Position numbers and translations under genes: made by a program. Below, in pieces: positions 28,092-38,489 of a stretch of DNA of 64,000 bases; the first letter of the stretch is position 1; each line of letters starts with the position of its first letter. Origin of the DNA: Devriesea agamarum (lineage in GTDB: Bacteria > Actinomycetota > Actinomycetes > Actinomycetales > Dermabacteraceae); NCBI RefSeq assembly GCF_900070355.1, contig NZ_LN849456.1, positions 1,178,001 through 1,242,000 of the forward strand, in the 5' to 3' direction. Under the pieces are notes generated by a model. It did no database searches. It was given only the letters and a program-made list of their open reading frames with translations, and was not told the DNA's origin.

Positions 28092-28984
28092 CGGCCTACC
28101 TCCTGCTCGTCTTCGGGGGTTTCATCTGACTCGGTGGGATCCTGCACAACATCGTCATCCGAGTAGAGATCTATACCTATTTCTTCGCCGAGGTCGTCAT
28201 CGGAATCTGTGCCGTCCGCGTCCTCGTCGGCACTGTCCGGCTCGATCTCGGGCCTGTCCGCACCGGTCTCGCAGCCGTCGTGGTCCTCGTCGGTCGTATC
28301 CGATGTGGTATCGGTTCGAGTCGACTCGCTATCGGGCGTATCCGGTTCGCGACCAGCCTCGCCCTTAATGGAATCGGTTTTATCGGGTCGGTTCGTGCGC
28401 TCCGGGTCACCGTGTCTATCCGCTGTGTCGCCGCGGGGGCTCGGCCCGTCGCCTCGATCTGGAGACATCTGAGGATCTGCGTCGAGGGGCGTTTTGGCGG
28501 AGGACCCTTCGATACCCAGGGGTGAGGGTGAATCCGCACTGCCGGTATCAGACGGGGCAGCTGTGGCCCTGCTTGACTGCCGTGTCGGCTGAGCGGAGAT
28601 TGCGCGGTGTGCAGCTCGTCGCAGACGGCGCAAACGTCGAGCTACCCGCCGGTCTTCCACGTCGTCTTGCACTTCGTCGTGACCAAACAACTGCCAGGCC
28701 CGATGCGCAAGCGCGACCCCGAATGCCGTCAGCCCCATGGTGATAACGATTGCGGTGAGGACCATCGCAAAAGGCAGCGGATCCGAGGTGTGATCAGCGG
28801 ACTGCGGGTCGTAAAACGCCGGACGCCCCGGGGGGCCCGCCGCGATAACAAACAGTAGATTCACTCCGTTCCCTGCCAGCACAAACCCGATCACGATACG
28901 GGTCAGTGTGCGCTCGAGCATCAGATAAATACCGCAGGCAATCAAGATAATCGCGGTAAGCACCACGGTGAAGTCCACAGTCAT
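28088..28984 (-). CDS. mnhC: Mrp antiporter subunit C with long acidic tail
   Basis: 298 residues. Residues 1-105 are a normal NuoK-like MnhC (LIACGIYLMLERTLTRIVIG, FVLAGNGVNLLF, ALVLTAIVI-type helix). MnhC is usually about 110-150 residues; here about 180 extra residues follow, first basic (RRVARRLRRLRRAAHRA) and then extremely Asp/Glu/Ser/Thr-rich and probably disordered in the cytosol. No stop or frameshift separates the tail, and the 4-bp overlaps at both ends are intact, so the extension is translated. Confidence 0.9.
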   Translation of the reverse strand: MTVDFTVVLTAIILIACGIYLMLERTLTRIVIGFVLAGNGVNLLFVIAAGPPGRPAFYDPQSADHTSDPLPFAMVLTAIVITMGLTAFGVALAHRAWQLFGHDEVQDDVEDRRVARRLRRLRRAAHRAISAQPTRQSSRATAAPSDTGSADSPSPLGIEGSSAKTPLDADPQMSPDRGDGPSPRGDTADRHGDPERTNRPDKTDSIKGEAGREPDTPDSESTRTDTTSDTTDEDHDGCETGADRPEIEPDSADEDADGTDSDDDLGEEIGIDLYSDDDVVQDPTESDETPEDEQEVGR

Positions 28985-31900
28985 GACGTCCTCCTCCCAT
29001 CGGCACCGGAATCCGCATCCGCTGGAGTGCAGGCGTTGCCTCCGGCAGGGGTCTTTGGGGACGTCGCAGGCTCAAGGGGGTTCTGGCCAGCCACGTGTTC
29101 AGACAGATTCTGGCCAGTCTCGGGCTCAGACATGCTCTGGGTAGCTGCATCATCGGCGGCTGAGCGCTCGCGCGACGGGTTTGGCCCCTCAATTTCGCGA
29201 TCCAGCTGAGCCCCAAGACTGCGAAGGAAGTCCACCACCACGCCGATGACCACGAGGAAAACGCCGATATCGAAAAACAGCGTGGTTACGAGCTTGACAT
29301 GCCCGTACACCGGCATATCCCATTCCAGGATTAACGAGTCGAACACTCCCCCACCCCAGGCCAGTGGGGCCAGCCCCGCGAGCACGGCGAGCGCAAGACC
29401 CGTGCCAAGCAAAAGCCCAGCCTGTACCGGCATCGCTTCTGAAAGTTCAATGCGACCGCCCGCGAAATAGCGCAGTGTGAGCGCGAGCCCGACCACTAAA
29501 CCAGCTGCAAACCCACCTCCGGGTCGGTTATGGCCGGCAAAAAGCAGGTAGAGGCTGAACACGATCATCAGCGGATACGCCAGACGAGTAACCACTTCAA
29601 GCATCACCATGCGCCGTTCAGGAGCTAGGGTTCTGCTGGCCACGAGCCACGGCTTCCACCGTCCTCCCTCCGGCTCTCGTCCACGAACATCGAATGTCGT
29701 CAACGCGCTATGGGCAGCGGACTGACCGGCTGGGCGGAACACACGCGGTGCTGAACCCGCGTGACCGTTTTTAATCCGGCGAGCCACATCGACCATGCGG
29801 GTTAGGCTCTGCTCACGGCGGGTGACGTAGATCAGCGAGGCAACCCCGGTAGCCACGACGACGAGAACCGACAGTTCCCCCATCGTGTCCCACACCCGGG
29901 AGTCGACCAGCGTCACATTCACGGCGTTTTTGCCGCCGCCGATTGTGTATCCGGCGTCGATCAGCGCCGGACCGACCGGCGCCACGGCACGCACACTCGC
30001 CGCAATCAGAGCCGCGCCGGTAAGGGTGACGGCAGCTCCGATCGCAATCGCCCATCGGACGAGCCGGTCAACTGTGTAGGGACGCACCGAAAAGTGCACC
30101 GGCAGCCGCCTGAGTGCCAGCATGCACACCACCGTGACCAGGGTTTCCACCAGCACCTGGGTGAGTGCAACATCGGGTGAGCCTGCGAGGAGGAACACCA
30201 CCGCGGTCATGTACCCGGTCAGTCCCACGAGCAGGATGGCCCGCAGGCGTCTGCGGGCACGGGTAGCGCCAATCGCCGCCGCACCGGCCAGTACCAGCAC
30301 CACTGGCCCCATGGGCGAATGGAAGGCGACCAGTTTGACCTCGGATATCCCACCGGAAAGCGCAAAAAACCAAACCAGCACCACCAGCGTGACCAAGGCG
30401 GTACCCAGGGCAAAGGGGAGCGAGCCGCGCTGGATACGGGCTGTTATGCGTAGAGCGATCTCGTCGATAGCACGCAGCGAGGACCGGAAAACCCGGTCGG
30501 CGTCGAGCCAGCCGAGAACGGGTCGATGCGAGGGACTCACGGCTGTTTGAACCTGCTCGACCCGTCGGGCAGCCACACACAGCGCAATGCCCAGCCCGAT
30601 GGTCAGCACGGTCAATCCGAGCGGCACCCCCACCCCTGGCCACAGCGCAAGGTGTCCGCTGGTGTGCATCGTGGGTAGCGCGTGCGCAATCGGGGCGAGA
30701 GCATGTTCGAGCGGGGAGGGCGACAAACCGATCATGGTTGTCAGGAGGCAGAGCACACCCGGGGGCACCAGAATCCAGAGCCCGGCGGCGCTCGCGCGGG
30801 GGCAAGTGTCACAGACACCGGGGGCATCGCCGAGAAGACCGCTCACAAAACGCCAGGCGTAGGCACATGTGAAAGCGCTTCCTATCACGATCACCGCGAG
30901 AACTATCCGGTGCCATCCACCGTCGTACCATAGCGCGCTATAGATCCCCTCTTTGGCGACGAAGCCGAGGAGCGGAGGAAGCCCGGCCATGGAGGCCGCA
31001 GCGATCACCGCGAAAACTGCGAGAACTGGTTGTCGTCGCCGTACCCCGCTAAGTTGACGCAGATCGCGGGTTCCATATTTCTTATCGACGATGCCGACCA
31101 GCATAAACAGCGGGGCTTTAAACAGCGCGTGCGCAACAATCAGTGCACTGGCACCGAGCGTTGCCGCCTGGGTGCCAAGGCCCGCGACCATCGCGATCAG
31201 ACCGAGCTGGGAGACGGTGCCGTGGGCGAGGAGCAGTTTCAGATCGGTTTGGCGAAGTGCGCGCCAGCCTCCGACCAGTAGCGTTGCCCCGCCGAGAGCT
31301 ACCAGCAGACCGGTAAATCCCGGCACCTGATGCGCTGCCGGTGCCATGCGCACGATGAGGTAGATCCCGGCTTTCACCATCGCCGCGGCATGCAGGTACG
31401 CGGAGACGGGGGTGGGTGCCGCCATTGCACCTGGCAACCAAAAATGGCTCGGAACCAGCGCTGATTTACTCATGGCCCCGGCGAGAATCAGCACGACGGA
31501 GGTGGTAAGCACACCCGATGGTTCGTGCCAGATCGGCGAGCTCACGATCTCGCTCAGCCGCATCGAACCGGACAGGTGCGCTAAAAGCAGCAGCCCAACC
31601 AGCATGGCAAGGCCGCCGACCGTGGTGACAATCAGCGCCGACATAGCAGCGCGTCGGGAGGCTTGTTTTTCGGGGTAGTGGCCGATCAAAAGATAGGAAA
31701 AGACAGTGGTCAGTTCCCAGAACACGAACATGACCATGACGTCATCGGCCAGAACAAGTCCGAGCATTGCTCCGGCAAATGCGGTCAGCACGGCGGCAAA
31801 GCGTCTCAGCCCGGGTTCAGTGTTTTTGAAATAGAAGGCGCAGTACAGGAACACGAGGGCGCCGATGCCGGTAACAATCATCGCCATCAGCCATGACAGA

Positions 31901-32133
31901 GGGTCCAGACTCAGTGCCAGGGATATTCCGAGCTGCGGTATCCATTGCATGTGCTCGATCACAGAGCCCGATGTCGCGTTTCCAGTGAAGACCCTCGTGG
32001 CGCTCGACGCAATCCACACGCAGCTCGACGCGGGCACGAGTGCGAGCAGGAGAAAAGCTCGACGCCCGAGAGCTCGCACGATCAGCGGGGCTGCGAGGGC
32101 AGCGATCAGGTGAGCGCACAGGGCTAAGAACAA
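28981..32133 (-). CDS. mnhA: Mrp antiporter subunit A fused to B
   Basis: 1050 residues. Residues about 1-520 are NuoL-like (FVFWELTTVFSYLLIGH; SHFWLPGAMAAPTPVSAYLH; RQTDLKLLLAHGTVSQLG), then the MbhE/DUF4040-type middle section, and near residue 850 the MnhB domain (LLFAGHNRPGGGFAAGLVVG). A hydrophilic tail of about 70 residues with repeated N-L-S/P-E elements ends the protein. First gene of the operon, transcribed from the 270-bp region shared with the MFS gene. Drives cation extrusion using the proton gradient. Confidence 0.95.
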   Translation of the reverse strand: MFLALCAHLIAALAAPLIVRALGRRAFLLLALVPASSCVWIASSATRVFTGNATSGSVIEHMQWIPQLGISLALSLDPLSWLMAMIVTGIGALVFLYCAFYFKNTEPGLRRFAAVLTAFAGAMLGLVLADDVMVMFVFWELTTVFSYLLIGHYPEKQASRRAAMSALIVTTVGGLAMLVGLLLLAHLSGSMRLSEIVSSPIWHEPSGVLTTSVVLILAGAMSKSALVPSHFWLPGAMAAPTPVSAYLHAAAMVKAGIYLIVRMAPAAHQVPGFTGLLVALGGATLLVGGWRALRQTDLKLLLAHGTVSQLGLIAMVAGLGTQAATLGASALIVAHALFKAPLFMLVGIVDKKYGTRDLRQLSGVRRRQPVLAVFAVIAAASMAGLPPLLGFVAKEGIYSALWYDGGWHRIVLAVIVIGSAFTCAYAWRFVSGLLGDAPGVCDTCPRASAAGLWILVPPGVLCLLTTMIGLSPSPLEHALAPIAHALPTMHTSGHLALWPGVGVPLGLTVLTIGLGIALCVAARRVEQVQTAVSPSHRPVLGWLDADRVFRSSLRAIDEIALRITARIQRGSLPFALGTALVTLVVLVWFFALSGGISEVKLVAFHSPMGPVVLVLAGAAAIGATRARRRLRAILLVGLTGYMTAVVFLLAGSPDVALTQVLVETLVTVVCMLALRRLPVHFSVRPYTVDRLVRWAIAIGAAVTLTGAALIAASVRAVAPVGPALIDAGYTIGGGKNAVNVTLVDSRVWDTMGELSVLVVVATGVASLIYVTRREQSLTRMVDVARRIKNGHAGSAPRVFRPAGQSAAHSALTTFDVRGREPEGGRWKPWLVASRTLAPERRMVMLEVVTRLAYPLMIVFSLYLLFAGHNRPGGGFAAGLVVGLALTLRYFAGGRIELSEAMPVQAGLLLGTGLALAVLAGLAPLAWGGGVFDSLILEWDMPVYGHVKLVTTLFFDIGVFLVVIGVVVDFLRSLGAQLDREIEGPNPSRERSAADDAATQSMSEPETGQNLSEHVAGQNPLEPATSPKTPAGGNACTPADADSGADGRRTS

Positions 32134-32403
32134 GGAGCAACTCCGTCCTGAGGATTCGGGCGGATATGGGGGAAGCTATAGTTTACCGGCTGGCCAGTTT
32201 TCATCACATCCCGTGATCAGTGGGAACGCTTACAGTTCGTCGAATCAGACCTCATACTGAATACTGATTCATGGACTGATTCCCGCACTGACCATCGGGC
32301 TACGGTCCGTGGCCGTGCCGTGGCGCGCGCATTTCATGCGACGCATCTCATGCGGACTTCGGCATGCAGTATCAACTAGATAGCCTCGGATTACAGTGAG
32401 ATT

Positions 32404-33792
32404 ATGACACCCCAGACCGCGCAGATATCGCGGATGAGATTTCATCACCCAGCGCGCAACCCTCGCCGCGACGTCGTGGCTTTCGGCTTATGGGACTGGG
32501 GCACCTCCGCCTTCAGCTCCGTCATTTTGACCTTTGTATTCTCCGCGTACATCACCAGCGGAGTCGGCGCCGCTGGGGTGACGGGTGAGGCCGCTGTGAA
32601 AGCAGCAACCGACAGTGCGGCAGCGACGTTATCGTTCACGCAGATGTGGGGTGCGATAGCAATCGCGCTGCTCGCGCCCCTGCTCGGTGGCCTCGCTGAT
32701 AAGGGTGGGCACCGCAACACGTTCTTGCGCCTGTTCACCATTCTCATGGTGGTGACGGTCGCGCTCATGCCGCTGGTGGCCCCTGATCGGTCTCACTTGC
32801 TGTTCGGCTGTGTTTTGATCGCCGTTGCGCTGGTGTTTTCCGAGCTTGCCGGGGTTTTCGTCAATTCGGTTCTGCCCCAGATTTCAGATGAGTCCAATCG
32901 CGGGCGGGTTTCTGGCACCGCGTGGGCACTCGGGTATTGGGGATCGATTCTCTGCTTAGTAATTGTGCTGTTCGGGTTTGTGATGCCAGGAAATGGACTC
33001 TTTGGGCTACCGGCGCACGACGCTATTAACATCCGGTCTATTCCAGTTTTTGTGGCTATCTGGATGCTTGTGTTCAGCCTGCCGCTGATGATTTTCACGC
33101 CTCCGTCGCCGCGCGATCCTTCCGCCCCCAAGTGGAACCCGCTCAGCGGATACGCCCAAATCTTTATGCGCGTTGCCCGTGCGTGTCGCCGTGAACCAGT
33201 GATGCTGCACTACCTGATCTCGTCGGCAATCTACCGGGACGGCCTGGGCGCGATATTTTCTTTGGCGGGCGTGGTTGCAGCCGCCTCGTACGGGTTCTCC
33301 CAGACCGAGATCATTATTTTCGGGATTTCAGCGAATCTGATCGCGGGAGTCGGTGTCTACCTCGGCGGCAAGGCTGATGATCGCCTTGGGCCCCGGGTTG
33401 TGATCGTGGGTGGCTGTGTCGCGGTGATCCTCACGGCATCGGTGATTTTGCTGTCGGCTGCGCCGATTGTGTTTTGGATTTGCGGTCTCACGTTGAGTTT
33501 TTTCGTGGGCCCGATTCAATCGGCTTCGCGTTCTTTGCTCACACGCCTGTCCGATCCAGGCAGCGAATCGGAAAACTTCGGGCTGTACGCGACCACGGGA
33601 AGGGCGCTCGGGTTTATGGGTACCTTCGCCTTTGGCGTCACGGTGTCACTGTTCCAGGACACCCGCATGGGAATCCTGGGCGTGGTGATCGTGATGCTGC
33701 TCGGTTTGCTGACTTTCTTGCCGTTGAAACTCGGCGCCGCGGGAAAGCCCGGCTCTCAGTTAGCATCAGCAGCGCACGAGGCGAAGTCTTAG
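32404..33792 (+). CDS. MFS transporter, UMF1/Atg22-like family
   Basis: 462 residues with 12 membrane helices. The N-terminal FGLWDWGTSAFSSVILTFVF block is characteristic of the UMF1 (Atg22-like) branch, followed by LLGGLADKGGHRN, the MFS loop motif. Substrate unknown; Atg22 relatives move amino acids. A clear ribosome site is lacking before ATG 32404. Confidence 0.87.
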   Translation: MTPQTAQISRMRFHHPARNPRRDVVAFGLWDWGTSAFSSVILTFVFSAYITSGVGAAGVTGEAAVKAATDSAAATLSFTQMWGAIAIALLAPLLGGLADKGGHRNTFLRLFTILMVVTVALMPLVAPDRSHLLFGCVLIAVALVFSELAGVFVNSVLPQISDESNRGRVSGTAWALGYWGSILCLVIVLFGFVMPGNGLFGLPAHDAINIRSIPVFVAIWMLVFSLPLMIFTPPSPRDPSAPKWNPLSGYAQIFMRVARACRREPVMLHYLISSAIYRDGLGAIFSLAGVVAAASYGFSQTEIIIFGISANLIAGVGVYLGGKADDRLGPRVVIVGGCVAVILTASVILLSAAPIVFWICGLTLSFFVGPIQSASRSLLTRLSDPGSESENFGLYATTGRALGFMGTFAFGVTVSLFQDTRMGILGVVIVMLLGLLTFLPLKLGAAGKPGSQLASAAHEAKS

Positions 33793-33821
33793 CGCTGAGG
33801 CGACGCCATGCGACTCGACCC

Positions 33822-33854
33822 GGGTTGGGTTGGGTTGGGTTGGGTTGGGTTGGG
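33822..33854. repeat. GGGTT tandem repeat (6.6 copies)
   Basis: Six GGGTT units plus a final GGG give seven GGG tracts in 33 bases, between the MFS stop and the end of the convergent unknown gene. The sequence can fold into a G-quadruplex on the plus strand. Confidence 0.95.
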
Positions 33855-33897
33855 CGAGTTTACGTGAGTTGTTGCTTTTGAGACGGGGCCGTGCGGC

Positions 33898-34689
33898 CTA
33901 GGTCAGGTCTTTAGGGTCCACCAAGAACCCTTCGCCGTCGATCACGAAGCCTCCCAGCACCTCGTGCAGGCGCTTCGCTATCGTCGCACACGCGAAATAA
34001 GCTTCCCTCCACCGCTGCGCCACTTTGCGATCAGGCAGCTCTATTTCGCGTTCTTCTTCGTCATGCGGCGCATACACCACCGCGTAGGCGACAAAAGATT
34101 CGCGCACCCAATCCACCTTGGCTAGTGCAATGGGAACCGGTTCGGAGCTGGAGACCAGAACATGCACTTCGGCGTCGTCGCGCAGCGGAATCACGACCCG
34201 GTAGCCGTCGAGTTCATCTTCGACAACGCCCTCTGGCAGCTCATCCAGACGGGCTTCGGGCACGATGTCCTGGATGATTTCGAGGGTCTCATCGCGCAGA
34301 AGTCGGTCACCGGCGATCACCTGAAGATCCGGAACCGAATACCGATGCGGCACTAATGTCGCCCCGGAGTCGGTCACTAGGCGTCCGCCGGTACGTCGCG
34401 CGATGGAATGCAGTAAGTCGAGAAGCTTGCGTTCTTCGCGCCAGGGCAGCCCGTCGGGGAATGCACGCGCGTACCCTCTCCGGTCTGTCACACCTGCTTC
34501 GGGGGCACTTTCGCGTTCTCGCCGAACCGTCAATGTCCAGGTGCCTGTGCCGGGAATCTGCGTCAAAGATGCGGTTCGGGTCACCCGGATCATGGTGTGC
34601 CGCCGCTCAGCGTGCGGGAAACGGTTCAAGATGAGCGCCTCAATATCGTCGACGCTCACCACTGACGGCACTTCTAGACGATGACTCAT
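33898..34689 (-). CDS. Unknown soluble protein downstream of dcd
   Basis: 263 residues, no signal or membrane segment, rich in charged residues. Blocks such as [20 protein letters not shown] and [20 protein letters not shown] look conserved-protein-like but I cannot name a family. Its start overlaps the dcd stop by four bases (ATGA), so it is co-translated with dcd. Codon use is like its neighbours. Confidence 0.8.
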   Translation of the reverse strand: MSHRLEVPSVVSVDDIEALILNRFPHAERRHTMIRVTRTASLTQIPGTGTWTLTVRRERESAPEAGVTDRRGYARAFPDGLPWREERKLLDLLHSIARRTGGRLVTDSGATLVPHRYSVPDLQVIAGDRLLRDETLEIIQDIVPEARLDELPEGVVEDELDGYRVVIPLRDDAEVHVLVSSSEPVPIALAKVDWVRESFVAYAVVYAPHDEEEREIELPDRKVAQRWREAYFACATIAKRLHEVLGGFVIDGEGFLVDPKDLT

Positions 34690-35357
34690 CGGGAGGGGCC
34701 ATCTCCGCTCTGATGGATAACCGGATTATCGGGGTGAAAACCGGGGTGGACGGGGTCGTATGACGGTTCGTCATGGTCGACCGCAATCATCGTACGATGA
34801 AAGTTCAAGTACGAGCGTGAGGCGGTGGGACCCCTCTGCCCGTGATAGCGGTTCAGATTCCCTTCGCTGCCGTACGGATGTTCAGCCGCCGAAGACAGCT
34901 GGAAAAAGCACAGCTGCCCAATCTTCATGCCCGGCCAGAGCTTGATCGGCAAGGTCGCCATATTCGACAGTTCCAAGGTCACATGCCCTGAAAAACCTGG
35001 GTCGATGAACCCAGCCGTGGAGTGAGTGAGCAAGCCGAGGCGTCCGAGCGAGCTCTTTCCTTCGAGCCGCGCCGCGATGTCATCCCCCAGGCTGACCAGC
35101 TCGTAGGTTGACGCCAACGCGAACTCCCCCGGATGCAGGATGAACGGTTTATCCGGGTCCACCTCAACCAGACGGGTCAGCTCGTTCTGATTGACCGCGG
35201 GATCGATCACCGAATACTTGTGGTTATCAAACAGCCGGAAGAAGCGGTCGATACGCACATCAACTGAGGACGGCTGGATCATCTGCGGATCGAATGGGTC
35301 CAGCGCGATCCGCCCAGCCGCCAGCGCACTGCGGATGTCACGATCGGAAAGAAGCAC
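34686..35357 (-). CDS. dcd: dCTP deaminase
   Basis: 223 residues. Converts dCTP to dUTP (and in many actinobacteria on to dUMP) to supply dTTP synthesis. Core motifs: [16 protein letters not shown], the substrate/catalytic block [32 protein letters not shown] and [12 protein letters not shown]. The family is about 190 residues; a 30-residue His/Pro-rich tail is extra. Followed by the unknown 263-residue gene in an overlapping pair. Confidence 0.95.
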   Translation of the reverse strand: MLLSDRDIRSALAAGRIALDPFDPQMIQPSSVDVRIDRFFRLFDNHKYSVIDPAVNQNELTRLVEVDPDKPFILHPGEFALASTYELVSLGDDIAARLEGKSSLGRLGLLTHSTAGFIDPGFSGHVTLELSNMATLPIKLWPGMKIGQLCFFQLSSAAEHPYGSEGNLNRYHGQRGPTASRSYLNFHRTMIAVDHDEPSYDPVHPGFHPDNPVIHQSGDGPSR

Positions 35358-35435
35358 GGTTCAAATCTACCGGACAACGCAAGGCATCCACTGGCCCCAT
35401 GCCGAAGTCGGTTCGTTATGTGAGGGATCGACAGC

Positions 35436-35630
35436 TTTCTGGGGGGGGGCGACAGTCCCCCTAGCCGAGAGTAAAAGTTCTCCAGGCGGGACCGCAATCC
35501 TCTAGGCGGGAACAACAGCATTCCAGGGCATGACGGTTCCCCAGGGGCGCGATAGTTGTCCCGGGAGGGCGCCGACGTCCTGGAAGGGACTGGAAGCCTT
35601 TCCAGATGGATCGGAGGCCTTCCGGCACGC
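35436..35630. repeat. Degenerate about 20-bp tandem repeat array
   Basis: Ten imperfect units begin at about 35436, 35456, 35478, 35498, 35521, 35537, 35556, 35578, 35599 and 35620. Each opens with a T/C run, then AGG-like G-rich bases, then a short A/C/G spacer (core TYCYCCAGGSGGGA). Mean spacing is about 20.5 bp, near two DNA helical turns. Lies between dcd and tRNA-Gly, where no gene is present. Confidence 0.6.
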
Positions 35631-35799
35631 CACACCACCGCGCATCGGAGCTCTCTAAATCTATTGAGGAGATCCATCGACAGGATACTTCTCCGGGCCT
35701 CGATGGATTTCAATGTGCCTCAGACAGTGCCGGTTCGATTCAACCCCAAGCTCGCGCTATACTATTCAGGTCTGGCCGCTCCTCCCAGCGGTTTGATGC

Positions 35800-35873
35800 G
35801 CGGGTGTAGTTCAATGGTAGAACTTCAGCTTCCCAAGCTGACAGCGCGGGTTCGATTCCCGTCACCCGCTCCA
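35800..35873 (+). tRNA. tRNA-Gly (CCC), CCA encoded
   Basis: Acceptor GCGGGTG/CACCCGC, anticodon stem TCAGC/GCTGA with loop TTCCCAA (anticodon CCC), TPsiC GGTTCGATTCC, CCA present. Confidence 0.94.
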
Positions 35874-38401
35874 TGCCGACATAAACCCTTGAAACATCGG
35901 AGGCTAGCCCTAGAAGTGAATTATGCTTTAATCAAGGTCTACATTTTGCTATTTAAGCGACCTGTTATGCAAAGCCGACAAAAGCGTCAGTCCTCACTTG
36001 TGGGAAGATTTTTTACCCAGGGGCCTACGGTAACGTCCGCTATTTATCACAAAACTAAGCATAGTCGCCAAGTTTTTCGAGCGATGAAGACTTGGCACAA
36101 TAAAGGCGTTCAGTCGACGGGCTCCCAAGTAGACTCTTGATAGAAATCTATAGGTTGCGATTAGGCTAACATTGACATGAGGCACATCATATCACCCGTC
36201 CCGATCGTCAACGTGAGAGTAAACCATTGGGCGTCACTACCGAGATGACACTCATGAGTTAGCAAAAAGAAATGGGAGTACGGCTTTGGGCAGTTTATTA
36301 GCAGTCGCACCCGGGAAACTTTATAGATGCGGTAAAATGTATTTTTTGCTACAGATGCCCGAAAAAGCGAAATGGCCATACCTAGAGAACTCGCAGGTTT
36401 CAAGGTAGCTGCAGATATGAAACCGAAGCAAATAATCTCGGTAGCGTGACTTAAAATTCGCACACAAATAGCTTTTCTATCTATTAGTTGCACGTCGACC
36501 ACCACACGCCAAGTCGGGCGGCGATATAAAGTTGAATAACGAAAAGTTTACAAGGATATTTAGATCAGCACGTTGGATCACATGGCTATTACACTTTGCA
36601 CATACTCATTGATCCGGTGTATTTAAATAAAGAATAGACAAAGATATAAATATTATTTTATGGAGCTAGACCCAAGTTTTGTATGACATTATTTGAAATG
36701 TCATTCACATAAAAGACGACTATCAGAATATTAAGTCGGCCTTCATTTTTAAATCGCGCAAATTAAATTAAGTCGATATATTGCCTTGCTGTACCACAAA
36801 TAAGCATCAACAGCTTGCAGTCTCTAGTTACTGTTTGATCTATCTTTCGAATGGTCCTTAGGCCTACTTATCGTGAAATCCTGAGAATCTGAAAAACATT
36901 TATTACGAAAGCGAATAGCTAGTCCGCAAGATAAAATGCCGCGATCGGGCAGAGAGACACGGGATAAATATGATCCTCTACGGTTAGCAGTATTTATCGC
37001 AGAGATTAGGGCTCATATCCGCTGCACGGTCATGAATCATGAGTTGCATACCCATCGGTGGCTGCGCTCTGTGCAGGTGAAGAAATGATGAGATGCACTG
37101 GTAAAATGTTCGCCAGTCTACCGATATCAGCTGAAATTAATACCCAGTAATGGTACCAATCGGTAATGTCGAGGCGATTTAAGGTTAGCGCTTCATAACC
37201 AATGGAATAATTACAGAGCTATAATAATCACAAGAAATATACCGTCATAGTTTGATACCTAGAAGCGAATTGCATCTAATCTATATGTAATACGAGTTAT
37301 TTATCGATTTCAAATTAATAAGATCAAGAACCTCTCTCAAAATTAGGTTGCTATGTTAAATCGTTAATGGTACTACATCGTCCCAATTCGACACGGATAG
37401 ACTTAGCGAAGTTTTGAGTTTGACTATGCAACGAATGTTTAATATTAAAATCGTAAAGATTGCAGGCAGACGCAATTATTTTAATATTAAAAAGCATAAA
37501 TGCGAGTCGACATGTTTTGAAAACTAACAATCTTACCTTGAAGAGTAAATAGATAACTCCTTAACAGATCGACTGCTCTGCGAGGTCTAATATGACAGCA
37601 GTTATATAAATATCATAATATTATGAGAGATAAAGCCTTTCTGGGATTAAAAATCCAGCTACAGCAAATTAATGGCAATCAAGGGAATTGCTAAAGAATT
37701 TAATCTCATTAAAATAAATAAACCTTGAATGCAATTTTCCAAATTTTTAGCCGATAAATCGAATCAATTATCTAGCTCACGAGGTTAGAATATTATCCAT
37801 ATGTTCAATTATTTATCCTGACTAAATCATACACTTACGCCCCATTGAGACCAGATCGAACTGCGGGATTGCATTGAATTGCGATTAAGTCTCATAATGC
37901 GTCCCGACTCAGTTCACCTATAATTTAAGAACCAATACATTGGCATCTACTACAAACAGACCTGGTGCTTTCGCTTTTCATGTAAGCTGCCGGTGGGAAA
38001 TCGGTAATGATTATCCGTTATCGATAACAATCGATCTTACAGTAGAGTTAGCAAAATGACACTTTAAACCAGGATGGGCCCATATTTACTCAATATAGTC
38101 AGTCAAATGAATTATAGATTTTTGTGCCACGGCGATCAGCCAGAAAGTAGATTCTGGCCTTATTCGCAATAAGAAAATTAAGAATTCCAGCATATTGCTT
38201 ATATATTATAGGTGTGAGTGTGAGAAAAAATAGTAATACTATTCACCTGCATAATGTATTTATTATGCAATTCGCGCGTACAAACTAATAGGGATTTGGG
38301 AGCTGCGCATACTAACTTGTTGCATGTAGTCACGCGACAAAACCTACATAAAGCATAATTACCATTGTTTACGATTGAACTGAACTGGCTGCAGTTTAAG
38401 T
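35874..38401. other. AT-rich region of 2.5 kb without recognisable genes
   Basis: GC falls to roughly 35-40 percent directly after tRNA-Gly. No frame longer than about 115 codons is open and none of those has a ribosome site or protein-like composition. An inverted repeat ATGACATT/AATGTCAT lies at 36683-36690 and 36697-36704, and a CTGCAC/GTGCAG pair encloses a GC-richer patch near 37021-37079. It may be decayed foreign DNA, a long untranslated regulatory region, or a large structured RNA; sequence alone does not decide. Confidence 0.6.
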
Positions 38402-38439
38402 ATGGGTCGCCCATCCGCACCTTAGGATGAGCGACCCAT
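38402..38439 (-). terminator. Long hairpin downstream of the 38.5-39.3 kb pair
   Basis: Arms ATGGGTCGCcCATCC (38402-38416) and GGATGaGCGACCCAT (38425-38439) pair over 14 bp with one mismatch. It lies 51 bp beyond the two-helix pseudogene and probably ends that transcript. Confidence 0.7.
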
Positions 38440-38489
38440 CAATTAACTTATACTTTTAGTAAACGCGCTGCGCCGGCGAGTATAAATAA

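Noticed and set aside
30068-30805. 245-codon minus frame inside mnhA
   Set aside because: Alternative frame of the antiporter gene with Arg/His/Pro-rich shadow composition.
36161-36505. 114-codon minus frame in the AT-rich region
   Set aside because: No ribosome site, no recognisable domain, isolated in non-coding DNA.
38199-38420. 73-codon minus frame downstream of the two-helix pseudogene
   Set aside because: Overlaps the terminator-like hairpin and has no protein-like pattern or ribosome site.
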